Source of the DNA: Semisulcospira habei
Taxonomy: Eukaryota; Mollusca; Gastropoda; Semisulcospiridae
Length of the DNA: 64,000 nt
Assembly: GCA_036245525.1 (NCBI GenBank)
Contig: BTPG01000004.1
Location: 207,466,181-207,530,180 of the forward strand
Reading direction: 5' to 3'
Of the stretch, positions 36,001 to 48,000 are shown one piece after another. The notes under the pieces were generated by a model. It did no database searches, had not been told where the DNA came from, and saw nothing but the letters and a program-made list of their open reading frames with translations. Numbering within the stretch: the first letter of the stretch is position 1; each line of letters begins with the position of its first letter. The position numbers were made by a program, and so were the translations under genes.

Positions 36001-39000
36001 TTTCAGTTAAGAGTACTGGCGGCTGTGTGCCAAAAGTGGTTAATCAGCCACGTGCGGTGCTGAACTTTCATTCCTTCCTGATGTGCCACTGACCTTGACC
36101 ATGAAGTCAAAGAGACGACGCCCACAGCCCATCCGCTGTCGCGATTCGTGGACGTAGAAGTCGAGGATGCATAAGGGATTCATCTCCCATTGCTGCCCAT
36201 GTCGATCATACACAAACAGACGCTTGCGACCAACTTTCAGAAATCCAATTACTCTGTAGAATCAAAGAGCGATGATATTTTGTTAAGGTGTGTATGCGCA
36301 ATGACCATGCAGTCGTTTACAAAAGAATCCTCAAAACATTATTTCTTTCCTCAAAACACATTACCGATGACATTACTGTAAGGAATAGTGTCTTAGCTAG
36401 CCTAATTTTAGCCAAAATTGGTAATGTACCTATATGGCAGGGGAGGCAACAAGGGGCGTCATAAGCCTAGCCAGTATCCCGAGTAGCCTGCCTTCCATCC
36501 CCATCCCGGCAACCGCTCACCGGAATCCCGCAAAGTTTGTTTCTTAGCTTAGCCGTGGAAGGTTGTGTACCTCTGCTTCTGCGTCTTGGCTGTGTATGAT
36601 GTCCCTTGCGTCGATGCAAGTCTCGCCTCCGGGGACGCTCTCCTGTTACCGAGATCCTACTCTGCCTCTGGCGGATGCGGCCTCCAGACCTCATGGCCCA
36701 GCTTCGGGTGTCACGTCTGCAACGTCAGGAGCTTCTCGTCCTCTCCAACAGTGCCACAGTAGTCGACTACTTTCAGAAGCAGGGCGGGACGTGGTTCCTC
36801 TCTCTGTACTTCCTCCTCTGCCAGGGACTCCGTTGGGACGAAGATCCAGACATCACTTCCAAGAGACTTCCCGGGACTACCGCATGACCGGCCGACTCAG
36901 CCCATCGCGCATCGCGGCCAGCTTCTCCGCACAGAGTGGACGTTCCGTCCAGACATCGTTCGGGTGACCTCCACAGCGGAGAGTCCCCCATGATCACGCT
37001 GAGGTGGAATCACCAGCTTCCCCGCTTCGTCTCCTCTGTTCCAGTTCCACTAGCCTGAGTGGTCGGCGCTCTCTACCTCTCTGGCGTCGACCTCGACACC
37101 TCACCGACCCACCTACGGTGCTAGTCCCAAGCTCCTGCCCAAGCTTAAGGTTGCAATGCGCTCCTGGTCCTGGTGGATACTTGCTGCGGGACATGCTCAT
37201 GGACCTCCGGCCTCCTGAACCTCACTGTGAGCCCCCCTCTGTGGATCACCACCCCAAGCACGATGCTTTGCAGCCCAAGAACTCTTCCTCCACGCTTAGA
37301 CGTTGTGCGGCAAGCCCTTGCCGCTTGAGGCTTCTCAAGTGCAGCAGTGGGAGCTATCGCTACTGGTCGTAGACACTCGACCAGATGAGTTTACGAGGGA
37401 AAGGAGCGAGTCCTGGGCGATGCATGTGATGACGAGCGCCTCTTCCCCATGTGCCGAACGGTTTCTCAGCGGGTTGAGTTCTTCCTCTGGCTCTTCACCG
37501 ACCAACTTGGCGCCCTCACCTTTAGGGGCTTCCTGACCATGATCGCTGACTCGGACTGACTTAGACCGGCTGACCCTGGTGCCTGTACAGAACTCGCCGG
37601 CATTCGGACGCTCTTCAGTCTACAGGTCTGGCCTTCGCGCGCGGTTGCCGCAATGGGACCTTGCCTAGGGGCTACGGGGGCTGGTCTTGGACCTTTTCGA
37701 CCTGCTCCAGTAGGTGCGGACAGCCAACGTGCCACGGAAGACCTACTCCCGACTGATCTTTGCCACGGCTGCCAGGATCAGCGAACTGCACGCTGTTCAG
37801 CGCGCCCCTCAGGCTTGCAGTTTGGATGATTGACTGGACGACTGCTGCCCGACCCGGCTTCCTAGCTATGACCCGGTTCCTTGGTTTGCCCAGTTGGTTA
37901 CCATTCGGCCCTTTGGGGATTCAGGCCCTGCTCGGGATACAGACAGCTGGATCCGGTGAGAGCCTTATGTGGACACCTGCGCCGGACCAAGCCGATACGC
38001 AGGGGACGCACCTGCCTTCAAGGTGGGGATGACATCTCACCCCATATGGTATACCTCCTGACTCCATTCAGTACTTCGCTGCTACCCTGATGCAGCCATC
38101 AGGGCGCACGAGGTCAAAGCCACGGCCGCATCCTCGCATTCGACCGCTACTGAGCGGTCAAAGACTTGCAGCGGCCGTGCACTGGTGAGCGGAATCAACT
38201 TTGCCGGATTCTACGTGAGGGACCTCTCCGGACTCTCGGGTCCTCCCAGATCAGCAGGAAACATCCCCGGAGCACAACACTCCCTCCCAGCACCCTCGGT
38301 GCCATCGGCTATTCTTTGCAAAAATTATCGGGAGGTTGCTCCTGGGTGGGCGGGCCTAGTTGGGGGTTAGGGGCGTTATAAGCGGCACCCACCTCCTCTT
38401 CGTAATTCTTCCTTACAGTAATGTCATCGGTAATGTGTTTTGATGAAAGAAATGAATTTTTCTCTAAAATGTATTTTTTCAAAAAATACTTACCGATGAC
38501 ATTACTCAAATGACCCTCCCACCTGCTCCGCTTGCCGCTCATCAGCTAAGTAAACAAAAAAACTGACGGGATTCCGGAGAGCGGTTGCCGGATGGGGATG
38601 GAAGGGAGGCTACTCAGGATACTGGCTAGGCTTGTGATACCCCTTGTTGCCTCCTCTGCCATATAGGTACACAACCAATTTTGGCTAAAATTAGGCTAGC
38701 TAAGACACTATTCCTTACAGTAATGTCATTGGTAAGTATTTTTCGAAAAAAATTCATTTTAGAGAAAAAATTCATTTTTCTCTAAAATGTATTTTTTAAA
38801 AAAAAGTACTTACCAATGGCATTACTATTAGGAAGGTACACTTAGCTACCGATTTCAGCCTAAGCATCCGTTGTGTACAATCAGGGAGGAGACTCCAGGG
38901 AGTCGTTACCAAGAAACCATGAGTGGTCTCCCTTGCCTCCCTATCCCGTCACGTGCCTGACCGTATCCCACCAGTCACTGCCTTAGAATAACTAGCGGCA

Positions 39001-42000
39001 AGCGGTGTAGGAGGGAGGGTCCTTCGAGTAATGTAATCGGTAAGTATTTTTAAAAAAAAAAAACATTTTAGAGAAAAATACATTTGTTTTCTCAAAACTC
39101 TTACCGATGGCATTACTATTAGAAAGAATAGTGAAAAGGAGGAGGGTGCCGCCCACTATGCAAACCCCTCAAGTGTGAAACCATTGAGGCTCCCCCATGC
39201 GCTCACTCCCGATGATTTCAGCACCTATGGCGCCAGTGCCGCCAGGAGGGAGTGTTGCACCGCCGCGATGTCCCCCACTAGGACCCGGCCTTCCCACTGG
39301 CCGGACAGGTCCCGCAGGTAGAAGCGGGCGAAGGTAGATTCAGCCCACCAGCCCACGGCTGCCACAACATCCTGCACCACGTAGTTGCGGTCAAATATGA
39401 TACTCGCTGCCACTGCCCTGACCGTGTGCACCTGGATGTGTATCTCCTACGCTGTCTCCAGGGCGAGGACTTCGTACGCCGAGTGGATAGATTCCCGGGA
39501 CCGGTCTGTTCCCCTGAGCGGGCAGATGGTTAATACCTGGGGCTACCGAGGGCGGCCGATTCTGGCCAAGAAGGCCTGGTCAGTGAGGAGCTGCACCGAT
39601 CCATCGATCCTGAACTGCAGGTATGCGGGGCCCACCGAGAACGCGTGTAATTCACTCACCCGGGACGTTATGGCGAGGGCCAGCCAAAAGCATGTCTTTC
39701 TGGTTAGGTCACTGAACCACGCCAAGGGCAGAGGTCCGAAGCGGTCCAAGTTGAGCCACGTCAGCACTCATGCCAAGTCCCAGCGCGGGATCAGCAAGCG
39801 GGAGACCAGTCGCCAAAGATCCAGGTGCGCCATCAGGTCCGAGAGGTCCTTGCAGGACCCCGGGTCCGGGCGGCCCAGGTGGCGGTACATATCTGCAGTC
39901 ATGGCCAAGAAGCCTCTGATAGCAATGGGGGCCAGGTTCCATTGGACAAAGCCACAGAAAGAACTCAGCCAGCTCGGGCGTAGTCAGGGCTGTGGGGGAG
40001 CGTCGCTGGGCGGAACACCAGGACTGCAAGACCCTCCATTTACCCTCGTAGATGTTTCGGGCGGAAGCCCCGCGGGCCGTTGCGATCGCCTCCACTGCTG
40101 CATGCGAAAAGCCTCTTGCGTAGAGGGCCTGCTGCACAACCTCCAAGCATGTAGAAGCAGTCTCTCCGAGCATGGGCGGAACAGATTCTGCCTGGTCTGC
40201 TTGAGCCTTGTGCAGAGGGGGGTCTGTGGCCCAGTCCAGAAGGTCGGTGGTCCAGGTCCCGGACCAGCTGAATGACGCCCCCAACAGCAACATGGCATTG
40301 CAGCCCCGGAGCCTCTGGAGGACTTTGGGCTGCAGGACGGACGGGAGGTACGCGTACGCCAGCAGGCCGTCCCACGGGATGGAGAGCGCGTCTACCGCCC
40401 AGGCCAGGGGATCCAAAATAGGCAAGACAAAGGGGGGAGCTGTTTGTTCCACCGTGTGACAAAGGGGGAGCTGTTTGTTCCACCGTGTGGCAAGGAAGTC
40501 GATCATCAGTGTCTCCCAGCGCGTGCCGATTAGCCAGAAGAAGTCCGGGCGTGGCGACCACTCTGTGTGGAGAAGCTGGCCCCCGCCGGGAGAGGGAGTC
40601 CGTGGGAACATTCAGGTGGCCCGAGATGTGTTGCGCTTGAAGAGCGATGCCACGATCTCTGCATGACATGAGGACTTGGTACAGGAGGATGCAGTGAGAC
40701 GGCGAGCGCGTCCCGCCCCGGTTCCGGAAGTGGACTACAACCGAGGCGTTGTCGGAGAGAACCAGGACTGCTTGGTGACCGAGACGAGACTCCCAGGCGA
40801 CCTGGGCAAGCCAAACGGCCTTCAACTCCAACCAGTTGATGTGCCTGCCTGCGTGGTCACACGGCCAGCTGCCCGAGGTTGTGGTGAACTCCGACAGCAG
40901 GTGAGCTCCCCAACCGGAGAGGCTCGCATCTCAACAGCACAGCGGTCACCCATCCAAGCGAGCCCAAAATTACTTAACTTCGGTGATCAGACGAGAACCG
41001 GTGTATTCAACGTGGTATGGCCGTTGGCCGTGCAGAAGGACAGCTGTGGTAAGGGAGAGACGAAGGGAACCCCCGACGCTAGCCAGGACCGGTCCATCCA
41101 GCACAGGAGGTGCAGCCGGACCAATGGCGACACAGGGTCCGGGTCCACCAGATCGCCAGCAGACGGGCGCCAGTACTTACTTACTTACGCATGTCACCCC
41201 TCCCAGGGTATAGGCCGTAGACGAGAGACCTCCAGCGACTCCTGTCCTGTGCTTCTCCTTCGATTTTACTCCAGGTGGTTCCCAGTCTCTTGATGTCTGC
41301 TTGGAGGTCTCGATGCCAGGTGTTTCTCGGCCTGCCTCTTTTCCCCTTTCCCTGGGTTTTCCATGACAATGGCTGCCTAGTGATACTAGAAATTGGCTTT
41401 CTCAGACTGACCAATCCATCCCCATCTTCTTCGCCCAATTTCATTCTCTGCTGTTGCTCTGTTCTCTCCCAGAGTCTGATGTTGCTGATCTTCTCTGGCC
41501 AGTGGATTTTCAAGATTCTTCTAAGGCAACTGTTAATGAAGATCTGTACTCTGTTGACTGTGGTTTTTGTCAACCTCCAAGTCTCTGCTCCATATAGGAG
41601 AACTGCTTTTAGTTTTACGTTGGAGTTGAAAATCCGGACTTTGGTGTGTTGTGACAGCTCTCTGGAACCCCACACTTTTTTCAGCTAGAGCAAGGCTGCT
41701 CTGGCTTTACCGATTCGTGCTCTGATATCTGCATCAGTGCCACCTTTTTTGTCGATGATGCTCCCAAGATAGGTGAAGGACACCACCTCATCCAGCAGGG
41801 TGCCAGCAAGCAAGACTGATTCTTCCCTGGTTGCGTTCAGCCTCATTGTCTTTGTTTTCTGTTTGTGGATGGTGAGGCCCACCTGGGACGAGATGTCAGC
41901 AAGCCTCGTGGTCTTGTCCTGCATTTGTTGATGAGTGTGGGACAGTAACGCCAAGTCGTCTGCAAAATCGAGGTCGTCAAGCTACGTCCACAGTGTCCAC

Positions 42001-45000
42001 TGTATTCCGCTTCTTCTCTGCTCTGTGGTCCTCTTCATGACCCAGTCTATGGCCAGTAGGAAGAGGAACGGAGACAGTAAACACCCCTGCCTGACGCCGG
42101 TTCTGACCTGGCGCTCCCTGGTGAACTGCCCTTCGTGGATCACGCGACATGTCATGCCATCGTAGCTGCTCTTGATCAGGCAGACGAGCTTTGTGGGTAC
42201 ACCATAATGTCGTAGGAGTTTCCACAAAGTCTCTTGGTCCACGCTGTCAAATGCTTTCTCGTAATCCACAAAGTTTACGTACAGCAGGGAGCTCCACTCC
42301 AGAGACTGCTCCACGATGATGCGGAGAGTGACAATCTGGTCTGTACATGATCGGTTTTTCCGGAATCCTGCTTGCTGGTCTCTCAGCTGGGAGTCGACGG
42401 AGCTCTTCATTCTCTCCAGGATGATCCTGTTGAAGACCTTTCCTGGTACTGACAGCAAGGTGATTCCTCTGTAGTTGGAACACTTGCTGAGGTCGCCTTT
42501 CTTGGGAAGCTTGATTAGGTACCCCTCCTTCCAGTCAGCTGGCATCACCTCCTCTTCCCAGATCTTTCCAAACAGTGGGTACAGCATCTCTACTGTTGTT
42601 TCTAGGTCTGCTTTCAGAGCCTCCGCTGGGATGCCATCTGGCCCTGCTGCTTTGCCGTTCTTCAAAACTGCCACTGCCCGGCTGCGTCTGTCACAGCTGA
42701 TGGGTAGGTCAGTTTCTGCTGGCTGGATGTCTGGGGGGTTGGGTGGGGTGGGTCTGTTCAGTAACTCTTCAAAATACTTGGCCCATCTGTCAAGTTGGTC
42801 TGCTCTGTCTGCAATAGGCTTGCCTTCTTTGTCTTTTACTGGTCTTTCTGTATGGCCATACTTGCCTGACAATCTTCTGGTAATGTCGTAGAGCTGTTTC
42901 AGGTTGCCGCTGCCTGCTGCTTTTTCTGCCTCTGCTGCTAGGCCATCTGTGTAGGCTCTCTTGTCTGCCCTGATACTCCGCTTCACCTCGCGGTTGGCTT
43001 CCGAGTATTCCTCATGTGCCCTTGCTTTGGCCGCTCTCGTGCGACTGTTGTTGACAACTGTTTTCTTCTGCTTCCTCACTTCTATCTTTTTCAAGGTCTG
43101 TGCCGACAGCCAGTCCTTGTGATGGTGTTTCTTGAACCCCAGTGTCTTTGCAGGTTGAGTTCTGTGCCTCTCTAACTGCCTTCCACTGCTGTTCTGTGGT
43201 GACCGCATACTCTTCATTTACTAGCTCCTGTAGCGCTTGAAACCGGTTGGACAGCACCAGTTTGAACTCTTCTCTCACTCCCATCTCTCTCAGAAGGCCT
43301 ACATTATAGCGCTGTCTTCTTGTTGTCCCTGTGCTGCTTTTCTTTAACTTGAGCTTTATTCCTAAGGTAAGCAGATGATGGTCTGAGGCGACATCTGCTC
43401 CCCTCCTCACTCGAACATCTTGAAGGAATCTTCTAAATTTCTTGCTAATGCAGATATGGTCTATTTGGTTCTCTGTAGTATGGTTAGGTGAGACCCACGT
43501 TGCTTTGTGTATTCTTCTGTGTGGGAAGATGCTGCCTCCAATGACGAGTCTGTTTAGAGCACAAAAGTCTACGAACTTCTCCCCGTTCTCACTCATCTCC
43601 CCTAGTCCCTGTCTCCCCATCACCTCTTCGTATCCGGTGTTGTCCTCCCCTATTTTGGCATTAAAATCATCCATGAAGATGGTGATATCTCGCTCCGCAC
43701 ATTTGTCCACAGCACTCGGGAGTCGGTCGTAGAACTCTTGTTTTTCTTCCTCGTCACTATCATTGGTGGGCGCATAACACTGGATGACGTTCAACTTGAT
43801 CTTTCTCCTAGTTCTAAAGGCTGCTGTGATAATTCTTGGCCCCAGAGGTTCTCAGCCAATCAGCGTTCTCTGTGCCACTGGTGACAGCATGAATGCTACA
43901 CCTTCTGTATGGGGGGCATTCTCCTCTTCATGACCTGAATACAGAATCATCTCCCCACTTAACAGCCTTTTCTGGCCAGACTGTGTCCATCTGACTTCAC
44001 TGATACCTAACAGGGAAAGGTTGTACTTTTGCATTTCCGCTGCTATCTGGGCGGACTTCCCGCTCTGGTACATGGTCTTGACATTCCATGTGCCCATGAT
44101 TGTGTCCCTGGATAGAGAGAGGTGGCTCGGTCCTGTGGCTTCCGAAGACTTCCGGCTTTCACCACACGTCATAGAAGAACCTTACTAATCCAGGAAATGA
44201 ATTGCTGTTTGTCTTTTCGTCGGCGTTTTTGTAGCTATTTCTTTATTTGCAGGGTGGGGAAGCTACCCCCACGCCCAACCCCCTTACTAGGAGGACCAGG
44301 AGTTTTCTGTCGGGGTCTCCTTCCCTTAGACCATGTTGGTTCACGGCACCTTATTTCATTCGGTGCACCCCTCTCGCGAGGGATCCCCTATCCACCACCC
44401 AGGGGACGCGCCTCAACGCCATATGGTCCCAGCGCGAGGGACGGGCGCCAGTGGAGGAGCAGAAGTACCTGAATCAGTCGGGAGTACAGCCCACCAAGGG
44501 GCAGGAGATCCACCGCCGCGCTGAAGAGGCCCAGAAGCTGGAGCCAAACCCAGACCAGAACCACCTCCGCACACGAGACTTGGAATGCCAGCTCGACTAT
44601 CTTCGGAATCTGCGCGAGGAGCCGCACCCGGTATAAGGTCGGTCAGGAACTCCATGCCAAGGAGGATAAACCTGTGAGACAGCGTGAGGTCCAACTTACC
44701 CGGGTTGACCAAGAAGCCAAGCTAGCGGAGAAGGGTGAGCAGCGAGTCCCTGTCATCCTCTAGGGCGGCAGCAACCTGGTTCCAGAGGAGCAGATCATCC
44801 AGGTATTTGGAAGTCGGGCTCGAGGATGCCTGCCAAAACCTGGCAACGACACTGTCAACGATCCGGGTGAAAACCCACGGGCTGAGGTTGAGACCAAAGG
44901 GGAGCACCTGGAACTGGTAACCACCCCGTGGAAGGTGAAGCGAAGATACTGTCGGGAGGATGGGTGCATGAGGACGTGGAGATACGTGTCTGCCAGGTCG

Positions 45001-48000
45001 AGACCGACGGCGAAGTCTATGGAGCGGATCAATGCTCGCAGGGCTCTGGCGGTTTCCATCCAGAAGCGAGGCGCCGAAATGTACCCGTTCAGCGCCGAGA
45101 GGTCAAAGACCGGCCGCCACTCGACAGAATCCAGGGGCCGTCCGAACACAGCGCGCGCCAGGCAGCGCTGTGTAGCGCTAGCCTCCCGTCGCCTGGAGAC
45201 CCTACAGCCACCGGCTGGGGCAAGTCAAAGGGCCCTACTGCACCCTGGTCTCCGGGAGCGTCGAAGTCAAGGTGGCGGGAGCTCTGGGCCAGACGTCCCT
45301 AGACGCTTCCTTGACCACCTGCCAGGAGTCCCCGAAGAGCAGAGGTCCACCGAGCGGCGCCTGCCGCAGCTGCGTCTTCACCGACGCGGGGAGTTGCAGT
45401 TGGCCGCCGCTGCCATGGCATTGGCTGATGTGTGGACCGCTGCCCAGTTTGCTGCTACCGCCATGGGGAAGAGGCTGCGCAGGGGCTCCGAGGACAAGAG
45501 AACCCAATTGTCTTCCAAGCACCAAACCAAGGACTGAGTCGCCATCTCTAGAAACCCAGCGCAGGCTAAGGCGGTGCAGATGAGAGTCGCCGTCTCGTTC
45601 AGGCCGCGAGGCCAACAAGGTAGCAAGGCACTGCGGCTGTCTGCCTGCGCCACCGCTGGCGCATCGAGGGCCAGGAGTGGCCAGGAAAATGCTTGTGAGT
45701 GCCCCACATACCACCTCTGGTTGAAAGAGATGTCTATCCTGGCCGGCCATCTGGAGTCTGCAAAAAAGCCCGTATTGCCAAAGGTGCCTCGCAGGAGATG
45801 CGCGAGAAAGCCACGGAGAGGTTCCGGAAGCCAGCTGGCTGAGGGAGGGACTTGACCCGTGGACCTGCGGAGGGGCATCTACCATAGCCGCGGCCTTCCT
45901 CTTGAGGGAAGGTGACGGAGGGCAGGCGGCCGCCGGAAGAAAAGATGAAATCAGCCGGGCGGCCTCATCGGAGACAATGGGGCTACCAATGCTGATGACA
46001 AAGAAGGGGATGACCGAGCACCGGGGGACGGCGAGGAAAGGTCCTCCGCAACAGGACCAAAGCCGAATCCTCCGGGTGCAAGCTGAGGGCCACGTCTGTG
46101 GGGGCCGGCTGTCGAGGGGAGTGGCACGCCAATGCCAAGGAAGGCGGTCCTGATGCCAGCGGCTGCTTGCTCCGATGATGGTCAAGAGACCTGGAGGTGT
46201 GGCCGGCCACTGACCAAGGGGAAACCTCGCGTGAGCGCAGGGGTGGGGAGTCACGTGGGCTATGCCGGTCCCAGTGAGCTGCAAAGTGCAAAGGCCGGCG
46301 CATCCCCCGAGGGCTCGGCGGGGAGCGAGCGCGATCCCTGACAGAGGGCCGCGACGGACAGTCACTGCGCGATGGGGGGGGGGGGGGGGGGGGGGGGGAG
46401 AGCGAGACGAACGAGACAAGCGAGACCTGTACTGGGTACCGTCCGAGCAACTCTGAGTCATTGGAAGCCTGTACTGCGGGCTGCGCTCAGACGAATCAGA
46501 GCGTGGGGGGGGGGGGGGGGGGGCAGTGGACACGAGGGCTGAGTCGTTTGAGGTCCGCTCGGACGAATCGGAGCAGTGGGGCGAAGCAACCGCCGGGTGG
46601 CCTCCGTCGCATAGCAGGGAGACCGGGTCCTCCGCGGGTCCTGCCCAGACGCATTGGAGCGGGAGGGCAGCGTTCGAAAGGGTGTAGGCGACCGAGGCCT
46701 GTACTGTGGGCTGCGCTCAGACGAATCGTTGCGTGGTGGCAGCCGACGAGGGGGCGTAGCAGGTGGAGGCCTGTACTGCGGGACGCGCTCAGATGAATCG
46801 GAGTGAGGGGGAGGGGGGCAGTGCATGAGAGGTCCGCGTCAATCGAAGCCTATACTGCGGGCCGCACTCGGACAAAATTGGGGCTTGGGGGCAGTGGACA
46901 CGAGGGCTGAGTCGTTCAAGGTCTGTACTGCAGGCCGCACTCGGACAAATCAGAGTAGGGGGTGGGGGGTGGGGGGCAGTGAACGAGAGGGCATGGTCGA
47001 TCGAGGCACATCCTGCGGGCCCTGCTCGGACGAATCGGAGGATGGGGGGGGGGGGGGGGGCAAGGTTCCGGGGAGCTTGTCCGTTTGACGCACGTCCTTG
47101 ATGGCATGGCTGTGCAACCGAGGTCGCTACCAGCCCTGCTCAGATGTATCGGAGCGAGGGGGCACGGCTCCCGTGGGCTTGTCCGGACAGGGGGTAGCCG
47201 GAGACGGAGGACGCTGTGGGGGGTACTGGTCCTGAAAGTGTTTCTGGCCAAGACAGCTCTGCCTGTAATGGCGCAGCAACTGCCACGATGTTGGGGGCGG
47301 CGTGCTGGAGGAGACCTTCGGACGGCGCCGGAGGAGGGAAGGGCCGGGCCCGGGACAGTCGCTCCCCTGTATAGAATGCTCACAGCTGGGACCAACGCTC
47401 CTCGGGCCATGGGGCGCAGGCCGCACATGTCCGCCCCGAGGCACATCCCGCACATGGGAGGCAGACATGTGGGACTCCGTGGGCCACTGAAACCCCCACA
47501 GCAGGGGCAGGTCATCACTTGAGCACTGCAACAAAGAGCAGACATATTCGCTGGTGAAAGCGTGAGGCCGCCCAAACGGCCACGTGTCTATTGTCCCCGA
47601 TTGAAAATCTCAATGGCTACAGGGTCCAAACCCAGGTTACCTGCGCCGTAGCAGTATCGTACCGCTGCGCTATCGTGGCTATTCGGTACGCTTGGTAAGA
47701 CCCCCTGCTTTATTCCTTGTTTTCACCTCTGTCTTTCGGTACAAGACCCCCCAACTGAACCACGTCAGGCATGGAGCGCCAGGGAACAAACAAGCGTGAA
47801 AGGTCGCTAACGCGGGCAATAGGTCCAAATGTTAGTCAAAGGAATTCCCGCTACCAGTCCGGGACGAAACTCACTCAGAGTGCCCCCGTCCGGGGGAATG
47901 CTGACTGAGAAGTGGTCACCGAGGCCTTACCTTGCCATCGCCAGCGAAGCTGTGAGGTAAACCGTCCAGACAAGTGAGTTAAAGTAATCCAAGGGAAGGC

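Larger units (their letters stand above)
41175..44439 (-). mobile_element. RTE-like LINE, full length but broken, in DIRS copy 3
   Basis: Flanked by the 13-bp duplication GACGGGCGCCAGT (41162-41174 and 44440-44452). Its 3' end (low coordinates) has a short AAGT/GTAA tail, as in RTE elements, and 3265 bp is a normal RTE length. Order in transcript sense: endonuclease then RT. The same DIRS site in copy 1 (about 26537-26550) is empty. Confidence 0.88.

Noticed and set aside
40942..41028. Functional 5S rRNA gene
   Set aside because: It has an internal 8-nt gap and lacks the 3' end and terminator, and is embedded in a retrotransposon.
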